Source: Alphaproteobacteria bacterium (GTDB taxonomy: Bacteria; Pseudomonadota; Alphaproteobacteria; MPNO01; UBA830). From it: DNA of 37,175 bases. This document shows, in pieces, positions 8,712 through 15,786 of this stretch. Location of the stretch: assembly GCA_022822405.1 (NCBI GenBank), contig JAJEBT010000190.1, positions 1 through 37,175 on the forward strand, read 5' to 3'. How positions within the stretch are numbered: the stretch's first letter is position 1; each line of letters starts with the position of its first letter. The notes beneath the pieces were generated by a model. It did no database searches. It saw nothing but the letters and a program-made list of their open reading frames with translations, and was not told the DNA's origin. The position numbers and the translations under genes are program-made.

Positions 8712-9467
8712 CTATCCGCGGCCGACATAGGGCATCTTGGTCGCCATGATCGTCATGAACAGGACGTTGGCGTCGGGTGGCAGGTTGGCGATGTAGGCGA
8801 TGGCCTCACCGCAATGCTCGGCGTCCATCACCGGTTCTGCCATGATCTCCCCGTTGGCCTGCGGCACGCCGTGCTTCATGCGGCCTGCGAGCGGCGTGTC
8901 GGCGTTTCCGATGTCGATCTGACTGCACGAGATATCGTGACGGCGTCCATCAAGGGCGATGCTCCGGGTCAGGCCCGTCATCGCGTGCTTGGTGGCCGTG
9001 TAGGCGACCGTGTCGGGGCGCGGTACGTGCGCGGACACGGAACCGTTGTTGATGATCCGGCCCCCGCGCGGCGTCTGGTCCTTCATGATCCTGATCGCTT
9101 CCTGTGCGCAGATGAACGATCCGGTGAGGTTCACATCGACCACGCGCTTCCAGTCGGCGAGGTCGAGGTCCTCCATCGGGATCCTCGGTGCGCCGATCCC
9201 GGCGTTGTTGAACAGCACGTCGAGACGCCCGTATGTCTCGCGGGTCTTGGCAAAGAGTGCCCGGATCTGTTCCGGATCGGCGATGTCCGTGGGCACGGCC
9301 AGCATGTCGGGGCCGTCGTCGAGCCCCATAGCGATGGTTTCCTGCAGCGGTTCAGGCCGTCGCCCGGCAAGGACGACGCTGTGTCCGGTCTTCTGCAACG
9401 CCAGCGCGGCGGCCCGTCCGATGCCGGTTCCGCCTCCCGTGACGATAGCCACTCTTGAGGAGGTCAT
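8712..9467 (-). CDS. Short-chain dehydrogenase/reductase (SDR)
   Basis: A 251-residue classical SDR: nucleotide-binding TGGGTGIG (residues 10-17), NNAG after LDVLF, the catalytic Ser in NNGSVS and the YTATK motif. It should oxidise or reduce an alcohol/ketone with NAD(P). It is transcribed with, and 87 bp upstream of, the LigI-like hydrolase, and diverges from the Rieske oxygenase across a 579-bp gap. A typical role would be dehydrogenation of a hydroxylated ring intermediate, but the substrate is not shown by the sequence. Confidence 0.88.
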   Translation of the reverse strand: MTSSRVAIVTGGGTGIGRAAALALQKTGHSVVLAGRRPEPLQETIAMGLDDGPDMLAVPTDIADPEQIRALFAKTRETYGRLDVLFNNAGIGAPRIPMEDLDLADWKRVVDVNLTGSFICAQEAIRIMKDQTPRGGRIINNGSVSAHVPRPDTVAYTATKHAMTGLTRSIALDGRRHDISCSQIDIGNADTPLAGRMKHGVPQANGEIMAEPVMDAEHCGEAIAYIANLPPDANVLFMTIMATKMPYVGRG

Positions 9468-10046
9468 GAATGTTCTCCATTCCCGTCAGGAGCGGTCTGA
9501 CGGCTGCTGATGCGGATCCGGTGCGGGCAGGCTGGCCACTGTCCCGTCGAGGCTGCGGCCGTTACGTAATCTGCATGTCGTAGGATCAGGCCTACTCTTC
9601 AGGTCAACTCGATGAAGGGTCGTGACGGCGAATTGGCCAAGCGTAGCATGGATGGAATCTGCCGACAGTGCGGTCAACTCGATTCAGCGACTCTCGGAAT
9701 TTCTTGCCCCGAAGTCAAGGATTCCTGCGGGGCTGCGTGGTTGCCGGTATGACGGTGTTGGAGCCATAGCCCTCTCAGAGGTCCGGGCGGAATCGTAGCG
9801 AGCCTTTCGATCTCTCGGAACTCCTCCGGCGGTACCGAGAAGCTGGAGCCCGAATTGCCGGCGGTCACGCCGACCCTCGTGATGTTGCTCTGCTTGTATG
9901 GTTCACTGCTGCGGTGCGGCGACTGGCGTCTCTTCTCTCCGGAGGTGCCCGCACCAGACCACCGACGCGTTGCCGCCGGACGGGGGAGACAAGCTCTGGT
10001 CCGATGCCTAGACTGGCGCCGCAAGAGATAACTGAACGAGGTGCCG
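9468..10046. other. Gene-free 579-bp divergent region with direct repeats and a possible relic
   Basis: No intact gene is supported here. It separates the minus-strand SDR from the plus-strand Rieske oxygenase and should contain both promoters. The left part has the repeated 12-mer described separately. On the minus strand between roughly 9750 and 9900 there is a run of coding-like codons (NITRVGVTAGNSGSSF, then PPEEFREIERLA) with no proper start, which may be the remnant of a lost gene. No transposase is recognised. Confidence 0.4.
9602..9683. repeat. Two direct copies of GGTCAACTCGAT, 70 bp apart
   Basis: GGTCAACTCGAT occurs at 9602-9613 and again at 9672-9683. The first copy is flanked by the inverted arms CTTCA (9597-9601) and TGAAG (9613-9617). 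Two identical 12-mers in the divergent promoter region of the SDR and Rieske genes are good candidates for binding sites of a regulator acting on both. Confidence 0.5.
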
Positions 10047-11084
10047 ATGTTTCTGCGCAACGCGTGGTATGTCGCGGCCTGGGGCAGCGAGGTTACGGAT
10101 GTACCGCTCGCCCGTACGCTGCTGGATGAGCCCGTGGTGCTGTTCCGGATCGACGATGGAATGCCGGTCGCGCTCGAGGATCGGTGCTGCCACCGGCAGC
10201 TGCCGCTCTCGATGGGCAAGGTCGTCGGAGACGGGATCCGGTGCGGCTATCACGGCCTGCAGTTCGATGCCGGAGGGCGCTGTCGCCATGTCCCGGGCCA
10301 GAGCGCCGTCCCGCCAGGGGCCGCGGTGCGTACCTATCCGCTGGTCGAGCGCTGGGGCTGGGTCTGGATCTGGATGGGCGATTCCGCCCACGCCGACGAA
10401 TCCGCGATTCCCGACTGGTGGTTCATGGACCATCCCGAATGGAAGGTCGTCCCCGGCAACGAGGGCCGGCCAATCCACACGCGCAGCAATTACGAGCTGA
10501 TTAGCGACAACCTGCTCGATCTGAGCCATGTCGGTTACGTCCATCCCGACACTATCGGCAGCGATGCCGTGGTGAGGTTCCCGGTGCGCACTGAGCGGAA
10601 AGCCGACCGGGTCGTCATGACGCGGCTGATGCCCAATGTAGTGCCGCCGCCGTTCCATCGCGTGGCCGGGGAGTTCGAGGGGAACGTCGATCGCTGGATG
10701 ATTGTCGAGGCGGCACTGCCGGCCCTGATCGACGTCAATGTCGGCAGCGCCGAGGTCGGCAGTGGCGTGCTGGAGGGCGACCGATTACAGGGCATTGCCT
10801 ATCACGCGCTCAACGCGCCGACGCCCGAGACCGCGACCAGCACCCACTTCTTCTACGCCCATGCCCGCTTCTTCAAGACCGACAGTGCCGCGATGGACGA
10901 GGTCTATCGCCGCGACTTCTACAGGATATTCATGGAAGACGTGGCAATCGTCGAAGCGCAGCAGGCCGCTCTCGACAGGGATCCTGACGCCCGCTGGATC
11001 GACATCAACGTCGATGCACCGGGCCTTGCCATGCGCGCCCTTCTGCGTGAGAGCATTGCTGCTGAAGCGACCCTCGCCGCGTAG
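10047..11084 (+). CDS. Rieske non-haem iron oxygenase, VanA (vanillate O-demethylase) type
   Basis: The 345-residue alpha-subunit starts MFLRNAWYVAAW, as VanA-type oxygenases do. The Rieske [2Fe-2S] ligands are C47-x-H49 and C66-x2-H69 (CCH and CGYH). The mononuclear iron site is in DNLLDLSHVGYVH (H161, H166), with the Asp ligand probably in FMEDVAIVE. This type removes methyl groups from methoxyaromatics or hydroxylates rings, and needs a VanB-like reductase, which is not in the window. ATG 10047 follows GAGG; a GTG at 10041 is in frame but has no ribosome binding site. It stands between the SDR and a flavin monooxygenase gene, supporting aromatic catabolism. Confidence 0.88.
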   Translation: MFLRNAWYVAAWGSEVTDVPLARTLLDEPVVLFRIDDGMPVALEDRCCHRQLPLSMGKVVGDGIRCGYHGLQFDAGGRCRHVPGQSAVPPGAAVRTYPLVERWGWVWIWMGDSAHADESAIPDWWFMDHPEWKVVPGNEGRPIHTRSNYELISDNLLDLSHVGYVHPDTIGSDAVVRFPVRTERKADRVVMTRLMPNVVPPPFHRVAGEFEGNVDRWMIVEAALPALIDVNVGSAEVGSGVLEGDRLQGIAYHALNAPTPETATSTHFFYAHARFFKTDSAAMDEVYRRDFYRIFMEDVAIVEAQQAALDRDPDARWIDINVDAPGLAMRALLRESIAAEATLAA

Positions 11085-11443
11085 CCAGGCACGGAAAACC
11101 ACGGGCCGGGAAGGCCTGGATGAGGGTCGTCGTTTCACCTGTCGATCAGAAAACGGCAGAAGGCGGGCGGGAGGATTTCATCGCCCACGCGCACCGGCAC
11201 CGTGAACTTGTGCCGGAAAACGAATCAACCCGCCAGCGCTTCGACATTGTGGTCCAGGGCGGCGCTGCCAGCGCCGTCAGGCTTGGCGAGGCCCACGAGT
11301 TAAGGAGGCGGTCGATTATCGCATACAGTCCAGTTACGTGGCCGACCGCTGTGCGGGTACTACGCCGATGGTGGCGATCAACGTGACAGCTTAAGGCGAT
11401 GTCCGCATAATTGGGCAACAACGAAGCAGCGAGAGGCGCTCTG
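11085..11443. other. Gene-free 359-bp stretch between Rieske and flavin monooxygenase genes
   Basis: Just after the Rieske stop a weak inverted repeat (CCAGGC 11085-11090, GCCTGG 11114-11119) could form a long-looped hairpin. An 88-codon plus-strand frame from 11120 shows no family features and is not called. The antisense strand carries a coding-like relic, listed next. The last 100 bp are AT-richer and may hold the promoter of the 11444 gene. Confidence 0.4.
11135..11299 (-). pseudogene. Relic of the 3' end of an unidentified gene
   Basis: On the minus strand the frame from 11299 reads LVGLAKPDGAGSAALDHNVE (then ALAG), meets TGA at 11225-11227, and continues in the same frame as FVFRHKFTVPVRVGDEILPP (then AFCRFLIDR) to a TGA at 11135-11137. 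Codon choice is strongly coding-like (G/C-rich third positions) and no start or longer upstream frame exists, because a TAA lies at 11300-11302. It looks like the C-terminal 50 residues of a dead gene. The family is not recognised. Confidence 0.35.
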
Positions 11444-12649
11444 ATGGACGCTCCCGGCCATGATCTGACCACGCTTGATGCCGACGCCTGGCTCGCCCGA
11501 GTGGCGGAAGCCGGACCGGTCGTCGAGTCCCTCGCACCGGAGGCCGACCGGACTCGTTGGCTGACCGCCGAGGCGATGGCGGCGCTCCACAAGCAGGCAC
11601 TGTTCCGGCTCCTTCTGCCCGCGGTCTATGGCGGTGCGGAGATGCCGTTGCCGGTCTTTCTCTCCGTGATCGAGGCGATCGCGCGGCATGACGGCAGTGC
11701 CGCCTGGTGCGTCGCTCAGGGGAATGGATGCGCCTCGCTTGCCGGTTTCCTCGAGCCTGCTCTGGCACAGGAGATTTGGGGACGGGATCCGGCCGGTGTG
11801 CTCGCCTGGGGGCCCGGCAAGGCGGAAGCGCGCGAGGTCGAAAGCGGCTACAGAGTCACAGCCCGCACCGGATTCGCAAGCGGTAGCCACCACGCGACCT
11901 GGCTTGCGGCCCATTGCGATGTGTTCGAGCGCGACGGTACGCCCAGGCTCGATGCCAGCGGGGCGCCGGAGAACCGCACAGTCCTGATTCCAGCGGAGGC
12001 GGTCGAACTGTCGGACAAGTGGGAGGCTGTCGGTCTCCGCGGCACCGGTAGCGACGGGTTCGCCTGCGACGACCTGTTCGTGCCCGACGAACGAACCATC
12101 GTCCGCGCCACGATGGTCGATGACAGGCCCGTCCTCTCCTCGCTGCATGGCATGCCGTTGATGTCGGTCTATGCGATTGGCTTCGCCGCCGCCGCGCTTG
12201 GCATCGCCCGCGGAGTGTTTGATGCGTTCGTTGCGCTGGCGCAGGACAAGCGCCCGCGCGGTGCCCGATTCACGCTCAACGAGAATCCGGCGGTCTACGA
12301 AGAGGTCGCCCGTGCCGGCGCGAGGATACGCGGCGCCCGCGCCTTTCTCGTCGAGGCGGCAGAGGCGGGAGCCGCCGATCTCGGCGCGGAGGGACGCATG
12401 TCGTTGGATACGTTGATGACGATCCGGCTTGCCGGCACGCACGCGATCCATGAGGCGAAGGCCGCCGTCGACCCGCTGTTCGATACCGCCGGTACCAGCG
12501 CGGTCATGGCCTCGAGCCCGTTCGAGCGGCGGTTCCGGGACATCCGCGCAATCGGGCTGCAGATGCAGGCACGCAAGACCCACTTGCAGACCTGGGGTGC
12601 CTGGGCGCTCGGCGGATCGGTGACCTCGGACGGAATCAATGTCGGCTGA
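11444..12649 (+). CDS. Acyl-CoA dehydrogenase-fold flavin monooxygenase or dehydrogenase (HsaA/DszC-like)
   Basis: The 401-residue protein has the acyl-CoA dehydrogenase fold: an N-terminal helical domain (YGGAEMPLPVFLSVIEAIAR, HDGSAAWC), a central beta domain (GYRVTARTGFASGSHHATWL and KWEAVGLRGTGSDGF) and a C-terminal helical bundle (residues ~240-400). The WEAVGLRGTGS pattern and the lack of a clear catalytic Glu of CoA dehydrogenases point to the group that uses reduced flavin to hydroxylate aromatic or sulfur compounds (HsaA, HpaB-C2, DszC). Those enzymes need a flavin reductase, not seen nearby. ATG 11444 follows GAGAGG; upstream TTG in frame is less likely. Probable partner of the Rieske oxygenase pathway. 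Confidence 0.75.
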   Translation: MDAPGHDLTTLDADAWLARVAEAGPVVESLAPEADRTRWLTAEAMAALHKQALFRLLLPAVYGGAEMPLPVFLSVIEAIARHDGSAAWCVAQGNGCASLAGFLEPALAQEIWGRDPAGVLAWGPGKAEAREVESGYRVTARTGFASGSHHATWLAAHCDVFERDGTPRLDASGAPENRTVLIPAEAVELSDKWEAVGLRGTGSDGFACDDLFVPDERTIVRATMVDDRPVLSSLHGMPLMSVYAIGFAAAALGIARGVFDAFVALAQDKRPRGARFTLNENPAVYEEVARAGARIRGARAFLVEAAEAGAADLGAEGRMSLDTLMTIRLAGTHAIHEAKAAVDPLFDTAGTSAVMASSPFERRFRDIRAIGLQMQARKTHLQTWGAWALGGSVTSDGINVG

Positions 12650-12664
12650 GAACGGGGATCGGGC

Positions 12665-12907
12665 ATGGCCATCGGGCCGTTTCCCGACCGGCTGGATCGG
12701 CGTTTCCTGATCGACAGGCCGCTCGAGCTGGCGCGGATCCCGGCTGACATGCGGATGGGGCATGAGACCTTTGTCGAGCCGCACGGTCCGAAGCTCGTCC
12801 GCCATGTCCGGCAGTTCTTGCGGCCTGGGCTCGCTGCGGCTGGCGCCCACGATCGAGTATCTGGTGCCGGGAGACGCTGGAGACGGCGATCCGGGGGACG
12901 TCGATGA
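12665..12907 (+). CDS. Possible small or truncated unidentified protein
   Basis: An 80-codon frame begins 16 bp after the flavin enzyme stop, with GGGGATCGGG before the ATG. The first 50 residues (RRFLIDRPLELARIPADM, MGHETFVEPHG, KLVRHVRQFL) look protein-like. After about 12815 the frame turns to arginine-rich nonsense, while another frame (LRLAPTIEYLVPGD) looks better, so this may be a frameshifted fragment. No family is recognised. It converges with the ATPase gene at 12924. Confidence 0.3.
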   Translation: MAIGPFPDRLDRRFLIDRPLELARIPADMRMGHETFVEPHGPKLVRHVRQFLRPGLAAAGAHDRVSGAGRRWRRRSGGRR

Positions 12908-12923
12908 CCGACGCCGATGCGGT

Positions 12924-14105
12924 TCAGGTTTTCGTGGTGCGCTCGCCTCCGACGCCCGGAGGCATCGCGAGCGCCGGGATCTGCGTGACCGGCAAAACCG
13001 AAATCCGGTCATCAAGCGGGTAGGCTTCGTCTCCCGGGTATATCACCCAGAGATGGGTCAGATCCAGATCGTTGAGTGCCGTGCGCATGGAACGCGTGGT
13101 GCCGGGCGCGTCGGCGAACTTGCATTCGAAACCGTAGCAGCGGCCGCTGTGCATGAGCAGCACATCGACTTCGGCGCCGCCATGTGTCGCCCAGAAGTAG
13201 AGTGCGCCCGTTCCGAACCTGGCTGCGAGCTGTTCGACCACGAGCCCCTCGAAAGACGCGCCCATCTTCGGGTGGCCGGCGACGTCGTCGCCTGTTTCCA
13301 GACCGAGCAGCGTGTGCAGAAGGCCTGTGTCGCGCAGGTATATCTTGGGCGACCTGACTTGGCGTTTCCGGACGTTTGCGAACCATGGCGGGAGCGCGCG
13401 CACCATGAAAGCGCCGCTCAAGATATCGAGATACCGCCGCGCGGTGACTTCGCTGGATCCGAGGGCCCGGGCAAGCTCGGCTGCATTCCATTTCTGGCCG
13501 CTGTAGTGGGCCAGCATCGTCCAGAAGCGGCGAAGGGTAGCCGCCGGGACCGTAATTCCGAGCTGGGGAATATCGCGTTCAAGGAAGGTCTGCACAAAGT
13601 TCTCTCGCCATACCGACGACGCGTGATCATCGGGAGCGAGGAACGCGCGCGGGAAACCGCCTCTGAGCCAGAGCCTGCGCCAGGATCCCGGTCCGACTTC
13701 GGAAAGGTCGAAACCCGAGAGGTCGACCAGGCCCACACGTCCGGCAAGGGATTCCGATACTCTGCGGACGAGCGAGGGCGAGGCGCTTCCGAGGACGAGA
13801 AACTGTGCCGCGTTGCCGGGCCGGTCGACCAGCACGCGAAGCGTCTCGAAAAGTCCTGGCTCGCGCTGTATTTCGTCAATGACGACGAGGCCGTGCAAGT
13901 TCCCGAGTGCCTGATGCGGTGCTTGCAGGCGCTGCCGGTCCGCCGCATCCTCCAGGTCGAAGAAAGCGCACTCCGGCATGTCCGACGCGATCTCGCGAGC
14001 AAGCGTCGTCTTGCCGCATTGCCGCGGTCCGGTCAGGGCGACGGCCGGGTGGACGGAGAACGCTTCTCGGATACGGGCGCGGGCGCTGGGGCGGTCGACA
14101 ATCAT
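12924..14105 (-). CDS. P-loop ATPase with AAA_14 and DUF4143 domains (COG1373)
   Basis: The 393-residue protein has Walker A GPRQCGKTT (26-34) and Walker B LVVIDEIQ (73-80), then the DUF4143 region with PKIYLRDTGLLHTLLGL, EGLVVEQL and a nuclease-like GGAEVDVLL...ECK pattern (residues ~310-335). Members of this family are common, patchily distributed, and poorly understood; roles in defence, mobile DNA or toxin-like control have been suggested. The family usually has about 380-430 residues, so the gene is full length. Its ATG is only 4 bp from a perfect 23-bp inverted repeat. Flanking sequence is gene-poor and relic-rich, suggesting acquired DNA. Confidence 0.88.
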   Translation of the reverse strand: MIVDRPSARARIREAFSVHPAVALTGPRQCGKTTLAREIASDMPECAFFDLEDAADRQRLQAPHQALGNLHGLVVIDEIQREPGLFETLRVLVDRPGNAAQFLVLGSASPSLVRRVSESLAGRVGLVDLSGFDLSEVGPGSWRRLWLRGGFPRAFLAPDDHASSVWRENFVQTFLERDIPQLGITVPAATLRRFWTMLAHYSGQKWNAAELARALGSSEVTARRYLDILSGAFMVRALPPWFANVRKRQVRSPKIYLRDTGLLHTLLGLETGDDVAGHPKMGASFEGLVVEQLAARFGTGALYFWATHGGAEVDVLLMHSGRCYGFECKFADAPGTTRSMRTALNDLDLTHLWVIYPGDEAYPLDDRISVLPVTQIPALAMPPGVGGERTTKT

Positions 14106-14109
14106 GAAT

Positions 14110-14164
14110 GGAGCTTATCCTTGAAAATCGATATATCAACCATCGATTTTCAAGGATAAGCTCC
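14110..14164. repeat. Perfect 23-bp inverted repeat with 9-nt spacer at the ATPase start
   Basis: Positions 14110-14132 and 14142-14164 are exact reverse complements; the spacer at 14133-14141 is ATATCAACC. Each arm contains CTTATCCTTGAAAATCGAT. It ends 4 bp before the minus-strand start codon at 14105. In the mRNA it would form a hairpin that hides the only ribosome-binding-like AAGGA; as DNA it is an ideal dimer site. It is strikingly AT-rich compared with its surroundings and has no T-tract role as a terminator for the gene. Confidence 0.85.
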
Positions 14165-14165
14165 T

Positions 14166-14509
14166 AGCAAGTTAGATTGTGCGCATGCACTTCGTGCCTG
14201 CACCATCACGATGGCCGAGCTGTTCGACGGCGTCAAGTGCCGCGACAGGACGGCAGTTCTGATATCCTCGCGCACGCGGGGGAACCGCGTGCGGCGGAGT
14301 GCGAGAGACGCTTCTTGGCGCAATCGGCAGGGACCCGTGACGGGGGGGACCATTGTCCCCGCCCTGGCGACCGAGAGAGCCACGTTATCGTCGTCGGGAA
14401 CGCCTGCTCGCGTCACCCCGGGGCTCGCCCACGGAGGCCACGCCCGCACGGTACTCCGACCTCCTGTGCCGCGCGATTGGCGGAAGGCAATGCAAGGCTA
14501 ACAGGATTG
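14166..14509. other. Gene-free 344-bp stretch between the two ATPase genes
   Basis: No frame here has protein-family features; a 96-codon plus-strand frame from 14211 is composed of low-information Arg/Ala/Ser codons. It contains a 9-bp perfect hairpin (CGCACGCGG 14271-14279, CCGCGTGCG 14285-14293) inside a CRISPR-repeat-like element, listed separately. The stretch lies between divergent genes and should hold control elements for both. Confidence 0.4.
14253..14287 (-). repeat. Solitary sequence resembling a type I-E CRISPR repeat
   Basis: Read on the minus strand from 14286, GGTTCCCCCGCGTGCGCG is followed by AGGAT and then, after a short insertion, GAAC. The usual type I-E repeat reads GTGTTCCCCGCGTGCGCG, GGGATGAACCG. 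The core and the flanking GGAT/GAAC agree. Only weak echoes are seen near 14331-14351 and 14404-14426, at irregular spacing, and no cas genes occur in the window, so this is either a decayed array remnant or chance in GC-rich DNA. Confidence 0.25.
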
Positions 14510-14545
14510 ACGCTGTTAACAATAAGCTGGTTAACAGCGTACTAT
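14507..14545 (+). promoter_or_regulatory. Promoter/operator of the second ATPase: 11-bp perfect inverted repeat
   Basis: ACGCTGTTAAC (14510-14520) and GTTAACAGCGT (14530-14540) are exact inverted copies with a 9-nt spacer AATAAGCTG. TTAACA (14516-14521) and TACTAT (14540-14545) with 18-nt spacing fit -35 and -10 boxes overlapping the dyad. Transcription would start near 14552, about ten bases before ATG 14563, where no ribosome binding site is visible, so a near-leaderless message is expected. The arrangement suggests autorepression or control by a dimeric regulator. Confidence 0.6.
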
Positions 14546-14562
14546 TATGCTAGTTTCTGGTC

Positions 14563-15786
14563 ATGGATCGTCGACACAATCCGTTCGTCCCCGGGGCCGG
14601 TCTGCAACCGCCGGAGCTGGCCGGCCGGGACCGCCTCCTTGAGGAAGCCGCCATCGACATGGACCGGATTCTGGATGGGCGGCCTGCCAAAGGACTGATT
14701 TTGCTAGGGCTACGTGGAGTCGGCAAGACGGTCCTGCTGAATCGACTCCGTGCCCTGGCGGACGACAAGGGATTTCGCACGGTGAGGATCGAGGCGCCCG
14801 AAGGCAGTTCGCTGCCGGAGCTGTTGACGCCCGAACTGCGCCGCATGGTCTACGCTCTCGATCTTCGTCAGGCAGCGGGATGGCGCCTACGCCGGGCTGC
14901 CAGCGTGCTAGTGAATTTCGCGAAGGCATTCAGTGTGACCGTCGGAGACCTCGAGCTCAGCGTGGATCTCACGCCCGGAGAAGGCGACACCGGCAATCTG
15001 GAGCAGGATCTGCCGCGACTCTTGGTCACGATGGCAGAAGCGGCGGCGGATCGACACACTGCAGTCGGACTGTTCATCGACGAAGTCCAGTACCTCTCGT
15101 CCTCCGAACTGGCCGCGGTCATCGTGGCGTGCCACGAAATGGCGCAGCAGAACCTCCCATTCCTGTTCGTCGGGGCCGGATTGCCCCAGGTTGCCGCGCT
15201 GGCGGGCAAGGCGAAATCCTATGCTGAGCGGCTGTTCGATTACCCGGAGGTGGGGCCGCTGGAACGCACCGACGCGCAGTTGGCCCTAGTGAAGCCGGCA
15301 TTGGCCGAGGGCGTGTCGTTCGATGGCGGCGCGGTGGACGAGATCCTGGCTGCCGCGCAGAACTTTCCGTACTTCATCCAGGAATGGGGATATCAGGTCT
15401 GGAATGCTGCGCCTACGAGCCCGATTACTCGCGACATGGTGCTCGACGCGCACTTGGAGGTGGTTTCGCACCTGGACAACAATTTCTTCCGGGTCCGTTT
15501 CGACCGTTTGACGCCGCTGGAGCAGAAATACCTGCGAGCCATGGCCGAGCTGGGCCCCGGGCCAAGCGCCACCGGGCGCATCGCCGAGACCCTCGGGGTC
15601 CGAACCGCGGCCGTCGCTGCTGTGCGCCAACGCCTCATCAACAAGGGGATGGTGTGGAGCCAGCGCCACGGGGAGACGGCGTTCACGGTGCCCATGTTCG
15701 ACGCATTCATGAAGCGGCAAATGCCGCAATTGATCAGGCACGTGCCGCAACGGCTGGCGAGGCGACGGCCCAGAGAGGCTCCATGA
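14563..15786 (+). CDS. AAA-family ATPase with C-terminal winged-helix-like region
   Basis: The 407-residue protein has Walker A GLRGVGKTVLL (49-59) and Walker B VGLFIDEVQYL (168-178), with a sensor-like FVGAGLP, and resembles the COG1672 / Orc1-Cdc6-like ATPases of the STAND/AAA type. Residues ~310-390 (LTPLEQKYLRAMAELG, ATGRIAETLGV, RLINKGMVWSQRHGETAFTV) look like a winged-helix DNA-binding domain. No ribosome binding site precedes the ATG, and the promoter dyad sits directly upstream. A role in DNA-linked regulation or in a mobile element is plausible; the function of this family in bacteria is largely unknown. It is divergent from the COG1373 ATPase. Confidence 0.85.
   Translation: MDRRHNPFVPGAGLQPPELAGRDRLLEEAAIDMDRILDGRPAKGLILLGLRGVGKTVLLNRLRALADDKGFRTVRIEAPEGSSLPELLTPELRRMVYALDLRQAAGWRLRRAASVLVNFAKAFSVTVGDLELSVDLTPGEGDTGNLEQDLPRLLVTMAEAAADRHTAVGLFIDEVQYLSSSELAAVIVACHEMAQQNLPFLFVGAGLPQVAALAGKAKSYAERLFDYPEVGPLERTDAQLALVKPALAEGVSFDGGAVDEILAAAQNFPYFIQEWGYQVWNAAPTSPITRDMVLDAHLEVVSHLDNNFFRVRFDRLTPLEQKYLRAMAELGPGPSATGRIAETLGVRTAAVAAVRQRLINKGMVWSQRHGETAFTVPMFDAFMKRQMPQLIRHVPQRLARRRPREAP

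Noticed and set aside
14211..14501. A 96-codon plus-strand frame between the two ATPases
   Set aside because: Low-information composition, no ribosome binding site and no family resemblance; the hairpin-rich DNA explains the open frame.
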